Shown: positions 32,487 through 41,473 of the stretch, piece by piece
How the letters are laid out: each line of letters starts with the position of its first letter
Position numbering within the stretch: the first letter of the stretch is position 1
Source: Clostridia bacterium
Lineage (GTDB): Bacteria > Bacillota > Clostridia > Peptostreptococcales > Anaerovoracaceae
Assembly (NCBI GenBank): GCA_024403215.1
Contig: JAKSSJ010000001.1
Location: 1-59,498 of the forward strand
Reading direction: 5' to 3'
DNA: 59,498 nt
Position numbers and translations under genes: made by a program
The notes under the pieces: generated by a model
Databases searched by the model: none
Seen by the model: the letters and a program-made list of their open reading frames with translations, nothing else
Told to the model about the DNA's origin: nothing

Positions 32487-33263
32487 ATGGGAAAAGCAAT
32501 AGCAATCTTTAACCAAAAAGGCGGTGTAGGCAAAACAACAACAAACATTAACCTCGCAGCCTGCCTTGCACTCAAAGGTAAGAAGGTCTTAGTAATAGAT
32601 ATTGACCCTCAAGGTAATACAACCTCAGGTCTTGGAATTCCAAAGAAAGACCTTGGTAACACAAGCTATGATTTAATGATTGAAGAGGACATAAATCCCC
32701 TCTCCACTATCTATCATACAAGTGTAAGAAATATGGATATAATTCCAGCAAGCGTAGATCTTGCCGGAGCAGAAATAGAACTTGTAGAAATTGATGGCAG
32801 AGAAAGAAGACTGGAGAAAGCCTTAAATGCAATAAGGCCACTTTATGATTACGTCTTTATTGATTGTCCACCAAGTCTTTCGCTTTTAACAATCAACGCT
32901 CTTACTGCGGTAGATTCAGTACTGATTCCTATTCAGTGCGAGTTCTATGCACTTGAAGGAGTAACTCAGCTTGTTAGCACAATTGAACTTGTAAGAAAGA
33001 GCTTTAACCCTTCAATTAAAATTCAGGGCGTAATTCTTTCCATGTTTGATGGCAGAGCAAACCTATCCATTCAGGTTGCGGAAGAAGTTAAAAAATTCTT
33101 TGGAAGCAAGCTTTATGCTACAGTTATTCCAAGAAACGTTAGACTTGCAGAAGCACCAAGCTATGGTCTTCCAATTACAAGTTATGATCCACATTCTAAA
33201 GGCGCAAGAGCCTATATGGCATTTGCAGATGAGTTCCTTGAGGCGGAGGTAAATAATGGCTAA
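32487..33263 (+). CDS. parA: Chromosome partitioning ATPase ParA (Soj)
   Basis: 258 residues from ATG 32487, with AAAGGAG seven bases upstream; the longer frame upstream runs through the repeat region and is rejected. FNQKGGVGKTTTNINLAACLA is the deviant Walker A, VIDIDPQGNTTSGL follows, and YVFIDCPPSLSLLTINAL is Walker B. Drives origin segregation with ParB and, in Bacillus, also controls DnaA. Confidence 0.97.
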   Translation: MGKAIAIFNQKGGVGKTTTNINLAACLALKGKKVLVIDIDPQGNTTSGLGIPKKDLGNTSYDLMIEEDINPLSTIYHTSVRNMDIIPASVDLAGAEIELVEIDGRERRLEKALNAIRPLYDYVFIDCPPSLSLLTINALTAVDSVLIPIQCEFYALEGVTQLVSTIELVRKSFNPSIKIQGVILSMFDGRANLSIQVAEEVKKFFGSKLYATVIPRNVRLAEAPSYGLPITSYDPHSKGARAYMAFADEFLEAEVNNG

Positions 33264-34218
33264 AAAGTCTGGTCTTGGAAGAGGACTGGGATCGTTATTT
33301 GGCGATAACAATATAACCCAGACTCCAGTTTCTATAATCGAAGACAAAAAAACTGAAGAAAAAAAGCCTGCAAGCGCAAAGAGTGCTGCCCCAAAAACAA
33401 CTAAGGCTCCTGCAAAAACAGAAGAAAAAAATGATGCAGCAGAAAAGGTTGTATACATTGGAATTTCAGACATTAAGCCTAATAGCGCACAGCCAAGAAA
33501 AATATTTTCTGAAGAGGCTTTAGAGGAACTTGCAAACTCCATCAAGGAGAACGGACTCATTCAGCCAATACTTGTTCGACCTGCAAAAAAAGGCTATGAA
33601 CTTGTTGCCGGTGAAAGAAGATGGAGAGCTGCAAGAAAAGCAGGCCTTAAATCTATCCCTGCAATTATTAGAGATCTTGACGAAAGACAGAACGCTTTTT
33701 ATGCGCTCATTGAAAATATGCAGCGCGAGGATCTTAATATTTTAGAAGAAGCTCAGGGCATTGATGAGATTATAACCAAATACGAGCTTACCCAGGACGA
33801 GGCAGCTAAAGCCGTTGGTAAATCAAGGTCTTACGTAACTAACGCTCTTAGAATTTTAAAGCTTCCAAAAGAAGTCCAAGAGCTTGTAAATTCAAAGAAG
33901 CTTTCAGCTGGACATGCAAGAGCTATTGCTGGTCTTGCTACAGAAAAGCTTCAGATAGAAGCTGCAGAAAAGGCTGCAAAGGAAGGCTGGTCTGTAAGAC
34001 AAATCGAAAGCTATACCGGTGCAGTTTCTACTCACAAGAAGAGAGGCAGATCTGCTGGCAGGGTTAAAGACGTTGAAATTAAAAGCGTTGAGGAAAGGCT
34101 TTCAAGGACAATTGGCACTAAGGTAATCATCAACGGAACCGAGAAAAAGGGAAAGATTGAAATCCAGTACTATTCAAGAGAAGAATTAGACAGATTGGTT
34201 GATTTCCTTGGGGAATAG
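33256..34218 (+). CDS. parB: Chromosome partitioning protein ParB (Spo0J)
   Basis: 320 residues. KSGLGRGLGSLFGD is the N-terminal ParA-activating peptide. A charged, Ala/Lys-rich linker (about 30-65). ISDIKPNSAQPRKIFSEEALEELANSIKENGLIQPILVR and VAGERRWRAARKAGL form the CTP-binding ParB/Srx domain. A helix-turn-helix (ELTQDEAAKAVGKSRSYVTNALRILKLP) binds parS. C-terminal dimer domain. Overlaps parA by 8 bp. Confidence 0.97.
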   Translation: MAKKSGLGRGLGSLFGDNNITQTPVSIIEDKKTEEKKPASAKSAAPKTTKAPAKTEEKNDAAEKVVYIGISDIKPNSAQPRKIFSEEALEELANSIKENGLIQPILVRPAKKGYELVAGERRWRAARKAGLKSIPAIIRDLDERQNAFYALIENMQREDLNILEEAQGIDEIITKYELTQDEAAKAVGKSRSYVTNALRILKLPKEVQELVNSKKLSAGHARAIAGLATEKLQIEAAEKAAKEGWSVRQIESYTGAVSTHKKRGRSAGRVKDVEIKSVEERLSRTIGTKVIINGTEKKGKIEIQYYSREELDRLVDFLGE

Positions 34219-34246
34219 CAGCTAAAAACATATTAAATCATTAAAT

Positions 34247-34274
34247 AGCGATGGCTTTGCGCCATCGCTGTTTT
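34247..34274 (+). terminator. Terminator after parB
   Basis: AGCGATGGC (34247-34255) pairs with GCCATCGCT (34261-34269) over a 5-base loop, followed by GTTTTG; 28 bp after the parB stop. Confidence 0.85.
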
Positions 34275-34311
34275 GTTGGACAAATCACTGACAAATCCAG
34301 GAAATCCTGCT

Positions 34312-34339
34312 TTAACTTTTTTCTTATATATTTTATAAT
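34312..34339 (+). promoter_or_regulatory. Possible promoter of the SLH surface protein gene
   Basis: TTAACT (34312-34317), a 16-bp spacer and a perfect TATAAT (34334-34339), with a leader of about 90 bases before the start codon. Confidence 0.5.
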
Positions 34340-34431
34340 ATTATCAATATGAAAATAAAAAACGGGACACTTTTCAGAATGAGGATGACAAAGTGTTCTC
34401 TTTTGGATTACACGGAAAGGATAATACAAAA

Positions 34432-37400
34432 ATGAAAAAATTCCTATGTTTGATTCTGAGTGTTTGTATGTTGGTAACATTTATGCCAACTGCAATCTTC
34501 GCAGAAGATGAGGGTGAAAACATCTCATTGCTACTCAACAACGGAAAGTTAGTAGCAGAAAAAATTTCAAACCCTACACATGGTGAACGTGAAGCCGATG
34601 GTCTTGTAGAAGGCGGCGACAGAATGAACAGCTATGCGTGGTCCATGACAAGATTAGGCGATTACGTGTACATTGGAAGCAATCGCAATCTTATCTATTC
34701 AGCAGTTTATTCTGAATTGAACAGAATGATAACAGAAGGAGAAATAGAGCTTGCATCATCAACAGATCTAAACAAGTCAATGGAAACATTAGCAAAAGCT
34801 GTTGATGTTGCTACAGCGGGAGATGTATACACGGACTGCACTATTGATCAGTTTGTTTATGCTGTTATCGTTCGCTACAACATAAAGGACGGAACAATAG
34901 AAAAATGTTTTGATGCTGCGGAAAATGCCTTAGATAATCCGTTCTATAATAATCCTGAACTTTTTGCTATAGGAAATAATTTTGTTACAGATATGGCGCA
35001 AGGTGTTGATGTTAAGCAAGCTCTTTATAAGATGGTAGCATCAACAACTGATTTGTATACAAATAGTGGGGAAGCTGAACCGCCTACGAAGGCAGCTATA
35101 ACATGTGGTGAGATAACAGATCTTTTAAAGGCATTGCAAGGCAGTGGCAGCACAGGAGAAGGTTTGCCTGAAAAGTTGATCTATACACCAAAGATTCCAA
35201 TTGCACCATATTCAAATATTATTGGTTTTAGAGCAGCACAAACTTTTAAAAACAAGGCTATCTTTAACGCTACGTATTACGGAACAACAATGGCAGATAC
35301 AACGAGTGGTTTTCTTGCAATAACAGAAACGACAGACGGAGCAGTAAGTATTGAGCCAGTATTTACAAACGTAGAAGCCACATTTAGCCTTAGAGCAATG
35401 GGGCTTTCTAAAGATGGAGATACTTTGTATATCGCAGGTGCATCAAAAGCTACTAGCGGTGAGTTCTCGGTAAACCTCTTTAAATCAGAAAATGGTGAAA
35501 CGCTAGAACAAATAGCTCCAGCTGGAACAGAACCAGGAACCCCAATAGGAAAACTTCCAGCAGAAATACGTTCATTTGGCGGTGATGTCTGGGATGTGAT
35601 TGAATATGACGGAGATTTATTCGTCACAGTTATGACTCTTGCAGGAGCCGTAGTTTATAGAGGAAGGCTTGGCGAAGACGGATGGACATTTACCGTATTT
35701 GCTGGAAATGAAGAAATAAACGGAGAGGCTGGAAAGTATGCTGTTTATCCAATAGGATTCGGAGTCCCAGAGTATTATGCAGTAACACCAGTAGAGTTTA
35801 AAGGAGATTTATATTTCTTAACCTTTGCAAATGCATATGACCCTGTGTTCTGGGCAACAGAAGGCGTGCTCTTCTCATACCTAAAGAAAGACATAAGCGT
35901 GCTTTTCAAAGAAATGGAAAGCATCGAGCGTTCGTTTGATAAACAAACAGCGATTTATCGTTTGACAAAAAATGAGGCTGGAAACGAAATCCTTCAAATG
36001 GTTGTTGGCGACAGAACAGATATTGTACCATATATCCAATATAAAGCAACGAAAGGATCTGGATTTAATAATAAAGACTTTGGTACAACTCTCTATAACT
36101 GGAGAGCAGCAGTATACAATGGCCAGTTATATGTTGGAACGTTTGATTCATATCAATTACTTAAGCTTACAACTATTTTTACAAATGGTGATTTGCTCCA
36201 GTTAGATGCAGAAACATTCTCTAACGAGTTAGATGAAATCTTAGAATTGCTGGATGATTTAACAAATCTGAATGTTAAACAGTATGAAGGACTTAAGACC
36301 TATATTGTTCAAATGCAGCAGATGCTAAAGTTGACAGAGCCATATTCAACAGAGGCTATTAACTGGTTCCTTTCACACATAAAAGAAATCAAGGCTCTTG
36401 TTAAGACCCTTGAGGGCCTTGCGTTCACAGCATCGTCACTATCTAAATTACCTGTTGTAAGGTCAATTTATGCAAGGCTAGCATTTGCTTTGGACGGATT
36501 ATACCATACGCTTGACTCTATAGATGTTGAGGGACTTAGCACATATGTAAGAGTTTCAAAAACAATTGCAGCAAATGATAACCCTGGATTTGAACTTTAT
36601 AGAACAAAAGACGGAATCTTCTATGAAACGCTTGCAGTAAATGGTTTCAATGATAAATACAACTACGGTGTAAGAACACTGTTACCTATTGAAAACGAAC
36701 ACGAAGGCAGTGGCTTGCTGCTTGGTACAGCAAATCCATTCTACGGAGCACAGCTTTGGAAGATTGTAGAATTCTGCGATGAGGATGAGCATGTTTATGA
36801 TGGCTACTGTGACGAAAACGGATACGGCAGATGCGTCAAATGCGGATGGTATTGTTTCCACGATGAATATATTGATGGAATTTGTACAACTTGCGGACAT
36901 GAATGCCAACACGAAGATCATGGCACAGACTGCATTTGCACAGTATGCGGCAAGACGGGAATTGCTCATAAATATAGCGATGGTGTTTGCACAGTTTGCG
37001 GATATGAGTGCACACACAGCTGGTCTAACGGCAAGTGCACAGTTTGCGGAGTAACATGCAACCATCCAAGCCACGACCAAAAGGGCGTTTGTGCAGTTTG
37101 CGGAAAGACAGGAATTGCTCATACATATAGCAAGGGTACTTGCACAGTATGCGGAGCAGTAGAGCCACAGCCAAAGCCACAGCCACAGATCATTGTTTGG
37201 GGCGGCGGAGACAGCACACCAGCTAAGCCAACTCCAAAGAAATATGTTGTTAACGTTACAAAAGGAGTAACAGCAGATGTAGTCAGTGCAGCAAAAGGTG
37301 ATACAGTAACATTAATGCTTGATGCATTATATAGAGTTCCTGTAATTAAGGATGCAAATGGAAAGGTTATTTCCTATTCAAGAAACGGAAAGACCATAGC

Positions 37401-38016
37401 ATTCACTATGCCAGATTCAGAAGTTACTATTACAGTAATGTGCTCAAGAGATGCAAATTGCCCACTTACAGTTTACGATGATGTTGATCTTTCAAGATGG
37501 TATCATGACGGAATTCAGTACTGCCTCGAAAACAACATTATGCAGGGACTCACAGATACAAGCTTTGGTGTTAACTCACCAGCAACAAGAGGACAGTTCA
37601 TTACAATGATCTGGAGAATTGCTGGAGCACCAAGAGTAACAGGCGTAGATCTTAAGTTTAAAGACATTAAGACAACAGCATTCTACATGGACGCTCTTCG
37701 CTGGGCTATCAAGAATAATATCATCACTGGTATCACAGAAGATACATTTGGTCCATATGTAGAAGTAACAAGAGAGCAGATTGCTACAATGCTTTACAGA
37801 TATGCAAATCTTAAGGGAGAAAAGTACGAAGGAAATGTAAACAGTATTCTTCCTTATGTCGATGTAAATAAGATTGGCAAATTCTCTAATGAAGCAGTTC
37901 ACTGGGCTGTAGAAGAAGGACTCCTCAAGGGAAAGACAGCTACAGAACTTGATCCAAAGGGCATTGCAACAAGAGCAGAAGCAGCAGGACTTACACAAAG
38001 ATTTTGCGAAAGATAA
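34432..38016 (+). CDS. Large secreted surface protein with C-terminal S-layer homology domains
   Basis: 1194 residues from ATG 34432. Signal peptide MKKFLCLILSVCMLVTFMPT ending AIFA/ED. Residues about 50-640 are strand-rich with recurrent D-G-D-L/LY-V-G motifs (YDGDLFVTV, FKGDLYFLT, YNGQLYVGT), suggesting a beta-propeller-like fold. Residues about 780-910 hold eight or more CxxC knuckles (CTVCGYECTH, CAVCGKTGIAH), likely zinc-ribbon-like repeats. Then a PQPKPQPQ linker, a small FTMPDSEVTITV domain, and three SLH domains (about 1016-1194) that bind pyruvylated cell-wall polymers. It is followed by a secreted SGNH hydrolase 33 bp later. Ligand or substrate unknown. Confidence 0.85.
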   Translation: MKKFLCLILSVCMLVTFMPTAIFAEDEGENISLLLNNGKLVAEKISNPTHGEREADGLVEGGDRMNSYAWSMTRLGDYVYIGSNRNLIYSAVYSELNRMITEGEIELASSTDLNKSMETLAKAVDVATAGDVYTDCTIDQFVYAVIVRYNIKDGTIEKCFDAAENALDNPFYNNPELFAIGNNFVTDMAQGVDVKQALYKMVASTTDLYTNSGEAEPPTKAAITCGEITDLLKALQGSGSTGEGLPEKLIYTPKIPIAPYSNIIGFRAAQTFKNKAIFNATYYGTTMADTTSGFLAITETTDGAVSIEPVFTNVEATFSLRAMGLSKDGDTLYIAGASKATSGEFSVNLFKSENGETLEQIAPAGTEPGTPIGKLPAEIRSFGGDVWDVIEYDGDLFVTVMTLAGAVVYRGRLGEDGWTFTVFAGNEEINGEAGKYAVYPIGFGVPEYYAVTPVEFKGDLYFLTFANAYDPVFWATEGVLFSYLKKDISVLFKEMESIERSFDKQTAIYRLTKNEAGNEILQMVVGDRTDIVPYIQYKATKGSGFNNKDFGTTLYNWRAAVYNGQLYVGTFDSYQLLKLTTIFTNGDLLQLDAETFSNELDEILELLDDLTNLNVKQYEGLKTYIVQMQQMLKLTEPYSTEAINWFLSHIKEIKALVKTLEGLAFTASSLSKLPVVRSIYARLAFALDGLYHTLDSIDVEGLSTYVRVSKTIAANDNPGFELYRTKDGIFYETLAVNGFNDKYNYGVRTLLPIENEHEGSGLLLGTANPFYGAQLWKIVEFCDEDEHVYDGYCDENGYGRCVKCGWYCFHDEYIDGICTTCGHECQHEDHGTDCICTVCGKTGIAHKYSDGVCTVCGYECTHSWSNGKCTVCGVTCNHPSHDQKGVCAVCGKTGIAHTYSKGTCTVCGAVEPQPKPQPQIIVWGGGDSTPAKPTPKKYVVNVTKGVTADVVSAAKGDTVTLMLDALYRVPVIKDANGKVISYSRNGKTIAFTMPDSEVTITVMCSRDANCPLTVYDDVDLSRWYHDGIQYCLENNIMQGLTDTSFGVNSPATRGQFITMIWRIAGAPRVTGVDLKFKDIKTTAFYMDALRWAIKNNIITGITEDTFGPYVEVTREQIATMLYRYANLKGEKYEGNVNSILPYVDVNKIGKFSNEAVHWAVEEGLLKGKTATELDPKGIATRAEAAGLTQRFCER

Positions 38017-38049
38017 TATAAACTATAGTTTTTGAAAGAAGGTATTATT

Positions 38050-39921
38050 ATGAGAAAAATTATTGCACTATTATTATCGTTGGCAATGTTATTCTCCCTT
38101 TGCACTACGATAAGCTTCGGAGATGATATTGAGGTTGTCCCTATAACAGAGTCCTCAATACAGTATTCAAGGTATGTTGCTTTTGGCGATAGTATGACAA
38201 GAGGAACAGGTATCGATGAAAACGCTGATGCTAAAGCACGCAATCCGCTTTATAGAAATGTTTATAACATTTATGGTGATGCTGCATATCCTTACCTCGT
38301 TTCAATGGCAGTTGATTGTAAGGCAAATGATAAGTATTATGAATCGTGGCAAACTCAGCCGTTCTATAACGTGTCTAACAACGGATTAACGCTTGCCGCT
38401 GTTATGGATATTTTAGGGCTTGAGAAATATCCATCAGAATACGTACTAGATAATGTGTTTGATTATTATTACCAAGACACGGCAACTATGTTCGGTAATA
38501 ACGAAACTAAAACAAAAAAATATGAGCACACAAACGTAAGCTTATTTGAGGAGTACAGCAATCAAGCGTCCTATATAAATTTACCAACCGATACAAATTT
38601 ACCAACAGTAGGGTCTGGTGTTGTTGACTTCATTGAAAACGCAGAAGGATCAGATGAAAAGAAGCCTATCTTAATTACAGCAAACCTTGGTTTAGCAGAT
38701 GTGGTTCTTGAGCCTCTTGCTAGGTTCGCTTTGGACGTACAAAACCATAAATACGATAATGTAGCATTTTCAGATGCGTATTTTGTAAATGAGCTTGCAG
38801 AAAGCTTTGACTATTGGAAGACAACATATCCAAAATTTGTAGAAGCTCTTTATGAAATGAATCATGATGTAGACATTGCCCTAATTGGATATTCCAATCC
38901 ATTTGAAGGATTTAGACTTGACGACAATCTGGTTCTTGAAATAGGCAATATAGTAAAACCTTTTATCATGGCAATGAATGATGTTGTAAAACAGATTGCC
39001 AAAGATTACGATTATTGCATATATGTTGATACCAATAATGCGGAAAGCAATATTGACGAATTCAAGCTGACGCTTGATGACCTTTGGGATTATAGTAATT
39101 TAGAGCTTGTTTGGGCAACCCATCTTTCAGGAAATGCCCACAGATATGTTGCAAGACAGATTGTTAAAGCTGTAGAAAATCACTATGATAAACCTGTAGT
39201 ATCAAAATATAACCAGTATAATATTGTTGTAGATCTTGGAAGAGAAGAATTTGCAGGCCGAGATATAGATATAAAAGTTACTATTAATGGTCTTGAGGTT
39301 CCAGCAAGATTAGAGGGCACGGTTCTTTATGTTGAAAATATAAATCCATATGCCGTAACAATGAATGTTATAGTTTATAGTTGTTATTATAATGAAGCTA
39401 ATAGCAGTTGGGAGGATGCGTTATTCAGTTACGTTCTCAATTGGGAAGAAGATCATTTCGAGGCGTGCAGGGTCTATAGTACAAACAGCATTGATGATAC
39501 CGTTGATACAGTAGTCGATAACACAAAAGCGGTTGTAGATACTGCTATTGAAGTAGCAGTTGATGTTGCCACTTTCCCACTTGAGGTAACAGATGCAGTA
39601 ATTGACCGCGTTCTGGATGCTCGCGAGGGAAATTCTGTTGGAGAAAGAGAAGCAGAGCTTTGGAATGCATTTTGGTATGGTGCAGAGCACGTAGGAGAAG
39701 CCTTTGTCTGTGGCGCAAGCAATGTTGCAAAAGATATAGCCTGCTTTAATTATGGGAAGGCAGCATGCGATTTTGGCTGTATGCTAGACAAGGTTGCATA
39801 TGCTGTTGAAGATGCGCTGATTGCGGGAGATGACAGCGGAATAGGCGTAATAACAGCAACAGTAAACCTTTGGGAAGCTGCTGGCAATGCTTGGAACGAT
39901 TTCTGGGGAAATGATAATTAA
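38050..39921 (+). CDS. Secreted SGNH/GDSL-type hydrolase
   Basis: 623 residues from ATG 38050 (AGAAGG upstream; an earlier TTG is unlikely). Signal peptide MRKIIALLLSLAMLFSLCTT. Block I YVAFGDSMTRGTG carries the nucleophile Ser. NLGLADVVLEPL and IGYSNPFEG are candidates for the Gly/Asn blocks. WATHLSGNAHRYVA resembles the catalytic Asp/His block (block V), with Asp not obvious. The C-terminal ~150 residues (from SIDDTVDTVVDNTKAVVD) are helical and unrecognised. Possibly a cell-wall or polysaccharide esterase working with the SLH protein. Confidence 0.75.
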   Translation: MRKIIALLLSLAMLFSLCTTISFGDDIEVVPITESSIQYSRYVAFGDSMTRGTGIDENADAKARNPLYRNVYNIYGDAAYPYLVSMAVDCKANDKYYESWQTQPFYNVSNNGLTLAAVMDILGLEKYPSEYVLDNVFDYYYQDTATMFGNNETKTKKYEHTNVSLFEEYSNQASYINLPTDTNLPTVGSGVVDFIENAEGSDEKKPILITANLGLADVVLEPLARFALDVQNHKYDNVAFSDAYFVNELAESFDYWKTTYPKFVEALYEMNHDVDIALIGYSNPFEGFRLDDNLVLEIGNIVKPFIMAMNDVVKQIAKDYDYCIYVDTNNAESNIDEFKLTLDDLWDYSNLELVWATHLSGNAHRYVARQIVKAVENHYDKPVVSKYNQYNIVVDLGREEFAGRDIDIKVTINGLEVPARLEGTVLYVENINPYAVTMNVIVYSCYYNEANSSWEDALFSYVLNWEEDHFEACRVYSTNSIDDTVDTVVDNTKAVVDTAIEVAVDVATFPLEVTDAVIDRVLDAREGNSVGEREAELWNAFWYGAEHVGEAFVCGASNVAKDIACFNYGKAACDFGCMLDKVAYAVEDALIAGDDSGIGVITATVNLWEAAGNAWNDFWGNDN

Positions 39922-39951
39922 AAACTAGTATCAAAAATTAAGACATTTTAA

Positions 39952-39980
39952 AACCCTGCCTTGCATTGCAAGGCAGGGTT
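39952..39980. terminator. Bidirectional terminator between the SGNH hydrolase gene and rnhA
   Basis: AACCCTGCCTTGC (39952-39964) pairs perfectly with GCAAGGCAGGGTT (39968-39980) over a 3-base loop. The minus-strand side has TTTTAAAAT after the stem. Serves two convergent genes. Confidence 0.85.
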
Positions 39981-40012
39981 GCTTTACAAATCGTCAATTA
40001 CCGATGAGTTAT

Positions 40013-40576
40013 TTATCTTACGCCGTCTATTCCCTTATTTGCCAGGGCGTCGCAGCGGTTATTGTATTCAATTATCTTTGAAAACTGTTCAAAACTGAAT
40101 AAATCTCCGTTGTGTTCCTTAAATTTTTTGTAGTCTGCCTGGCTTGGGCTTTTAACATGGCCTTTTACTAAAAAATAGCTAGGTTTTTGCTTTTCTAGGA
40201 GCAAAATGAGCTTTTCCCAAAGATCCTGGTTCTCAACGGGGTCTTTTTTACTGGTTTTCCAGCCGTTCTTTTGCCAGTTTAGGTGCCAGCTTTGTTTGAA
40301 GCAGTTTATAAGATAAGAAGAATCTGAGAAAATTCTTATCTCAAGACCCTCTTTTTTGAGTGCTGAAAGGGCATTTACCAGGGCCAAAAGCTCCATTCTG
40401 TTGTTTGTGGTGTTGATTTCGCCTCCAAAAAGCTCTTTTTCAACCCCTTCGTACTCCAAAACAGCTCCCCAGCCGCCTATATTTTGTTCATTTTGGTTGC
40501 CTGAGCAGGCACCGTCTGTGTAAATATTAACCAATTCTGCTCCGCTATCTCTTGAAATTTCAAGCCTTGTTGACAT
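40013..40576 (-). CDS. rnhA: Ribonuclease HI
   Basis: 187 residues from ATG 40576; the longer frame includes an implausible hydrophobic N-terminus. The catalytic D-E-D-D set is visible: IYTDGACSGNQ, TNNRMELLALVNAL, IFSDSSYLIN and RCDALANKGID. It has a longer insertion around GHVKSPSQADYKKFKEHNGDL than E. coli RNase HI. Removes RNA from RNA:DNA hybrids. No clear ribosome binding site. Confidence 0.92.
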   Translation of the reverse strand: MSTRLEISRDSGAELVNIYTDGACSGNQNEQNIGGWGAVLEYEGVEKELFGGEINTTNNRMELLALVNALSALKKEGLEIRIFSDSSYLINCFKQSWHLNWQKNGWKTSKKDPVENQDLWEKLILLLEKQKPSYFLVKGHVKSPSQADYKKFKEHNGDLFSFEQFSKIIEYNNRCDALANKGIDGVR

Positions 40577-40735
40577 AATACTGTAAATTTTGCTTAACTT
40601 CAATGTAAATGTTCTGTAACATACAAGAAGTATACTAATACTGTACAAAAATATTATAAAGCCGAAATGGCCTTTGGTCAAAAAGAATTTTGATCAAAGA
40701 AATTTTGCATCAAGAAAAACAGGAAAGGAGGAGAC

Positions 40736-41473
40736 ATGAAAAGGTTTAGCAAACTAATTGCATTTGTTCTTTGCTTAGTAACATTAGCATCAACTTTTGC
40801 ATTTGCGGTTACACCAGCAGCTATTACAACAACAAATGCTGCAGTTGTTAAAAAACAAAACATTGCAGAGATTGTAAGCCCTGTAAGTGGTAGTGCAACA
40901 AAATCAGACAGTCTTCTCGTTTCCGTTAAGCTTAATAAAGCGGCAACAGTAAAGGTTACTATCTATGAAGAAAAAATAGAAAATAGAAAAGTAGTAACAA
41001 GTTATGTTTCTGGTGTTGCTATTACAAAAGAAGCAATTAGTTACACAAGTGTAGATGTTACTTCCTTTGGCGCAGTAAGTAGTGCAGCTATTACAAGCGC
41101 TGCAGCAACAACTACAAAAGAGGCTGTAAGCGGCAGTGCTGTAAATGCAAGTTCTGCAGCTGTTAAACCTTATGTTGATAAACTTTTTGTTAGTCCAGTA
41201 TATTACACAAGCAAGGATGAGCTTGGTTTCTACACAGGTCAAGTCAATGACGTAAAGCCTGGCTTATACAAGATGGTTGTAGAAGTTGTTGAAGAAAAGA
41301 CAGCAAAAGATAAAGACGGCAAAGAATATAAATACGAAACATCTATAGAAAAAACAGAAAGTATCTTTGCAGTACAAGAAAAGCCTGCTGAAGAAAAAAC
41401 TCAGGCACAAACAAAGGAAAAGGCAAACGCTCTTACGATAATAACAACTATTCTTAAATCACTGTTCAAATAA
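40736..41473 (+). CDS. Secreted Ala/Thr/Ser-rich protein of unknown function
   Basis: 245 residues with AAAGGAGGAG before the ATG. Signal peptide KRFSKLIAFVLCLVTLASTF ending AFA/VT. The body has a strand-rich segment (SDSLLVSVKLNKAATVKVTIYEE) and a low-complexity middle (SSAAITSAAATTTKEAVSGS). The tail is Glu/Lys/Gln-rich and ends with an amphipathic helix (ALTIITTILKSLFK). It begins the operon with YycH/YycI-like genes (TAATG overlap), the position normally held by walR-walK, so it may belong to the same envelope-control circuit. No family recognised. Confidence 0.7.
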   Translation: MKRFSKLIAFVLCLVTLASTFAFAVTPAAITTTNAAVVKKQNIAEIVSPVSGSATKSDSLLVSVKLNKAATVKVTIYEEKIENRKVVTSYVSGVAITKEAISYTSVDVTSFGAVSSAAITSAAATTTKEAVSGSAVNASSAAVKPYVDKLFVSPVYYTSKDELGFYTGQVNDVKPGLYKMVVEVVEEKTAKDKDGKEYKYETSIEKTESIFAVQEKPAEEKTQAQTKEKANALTIITTILKSLFK

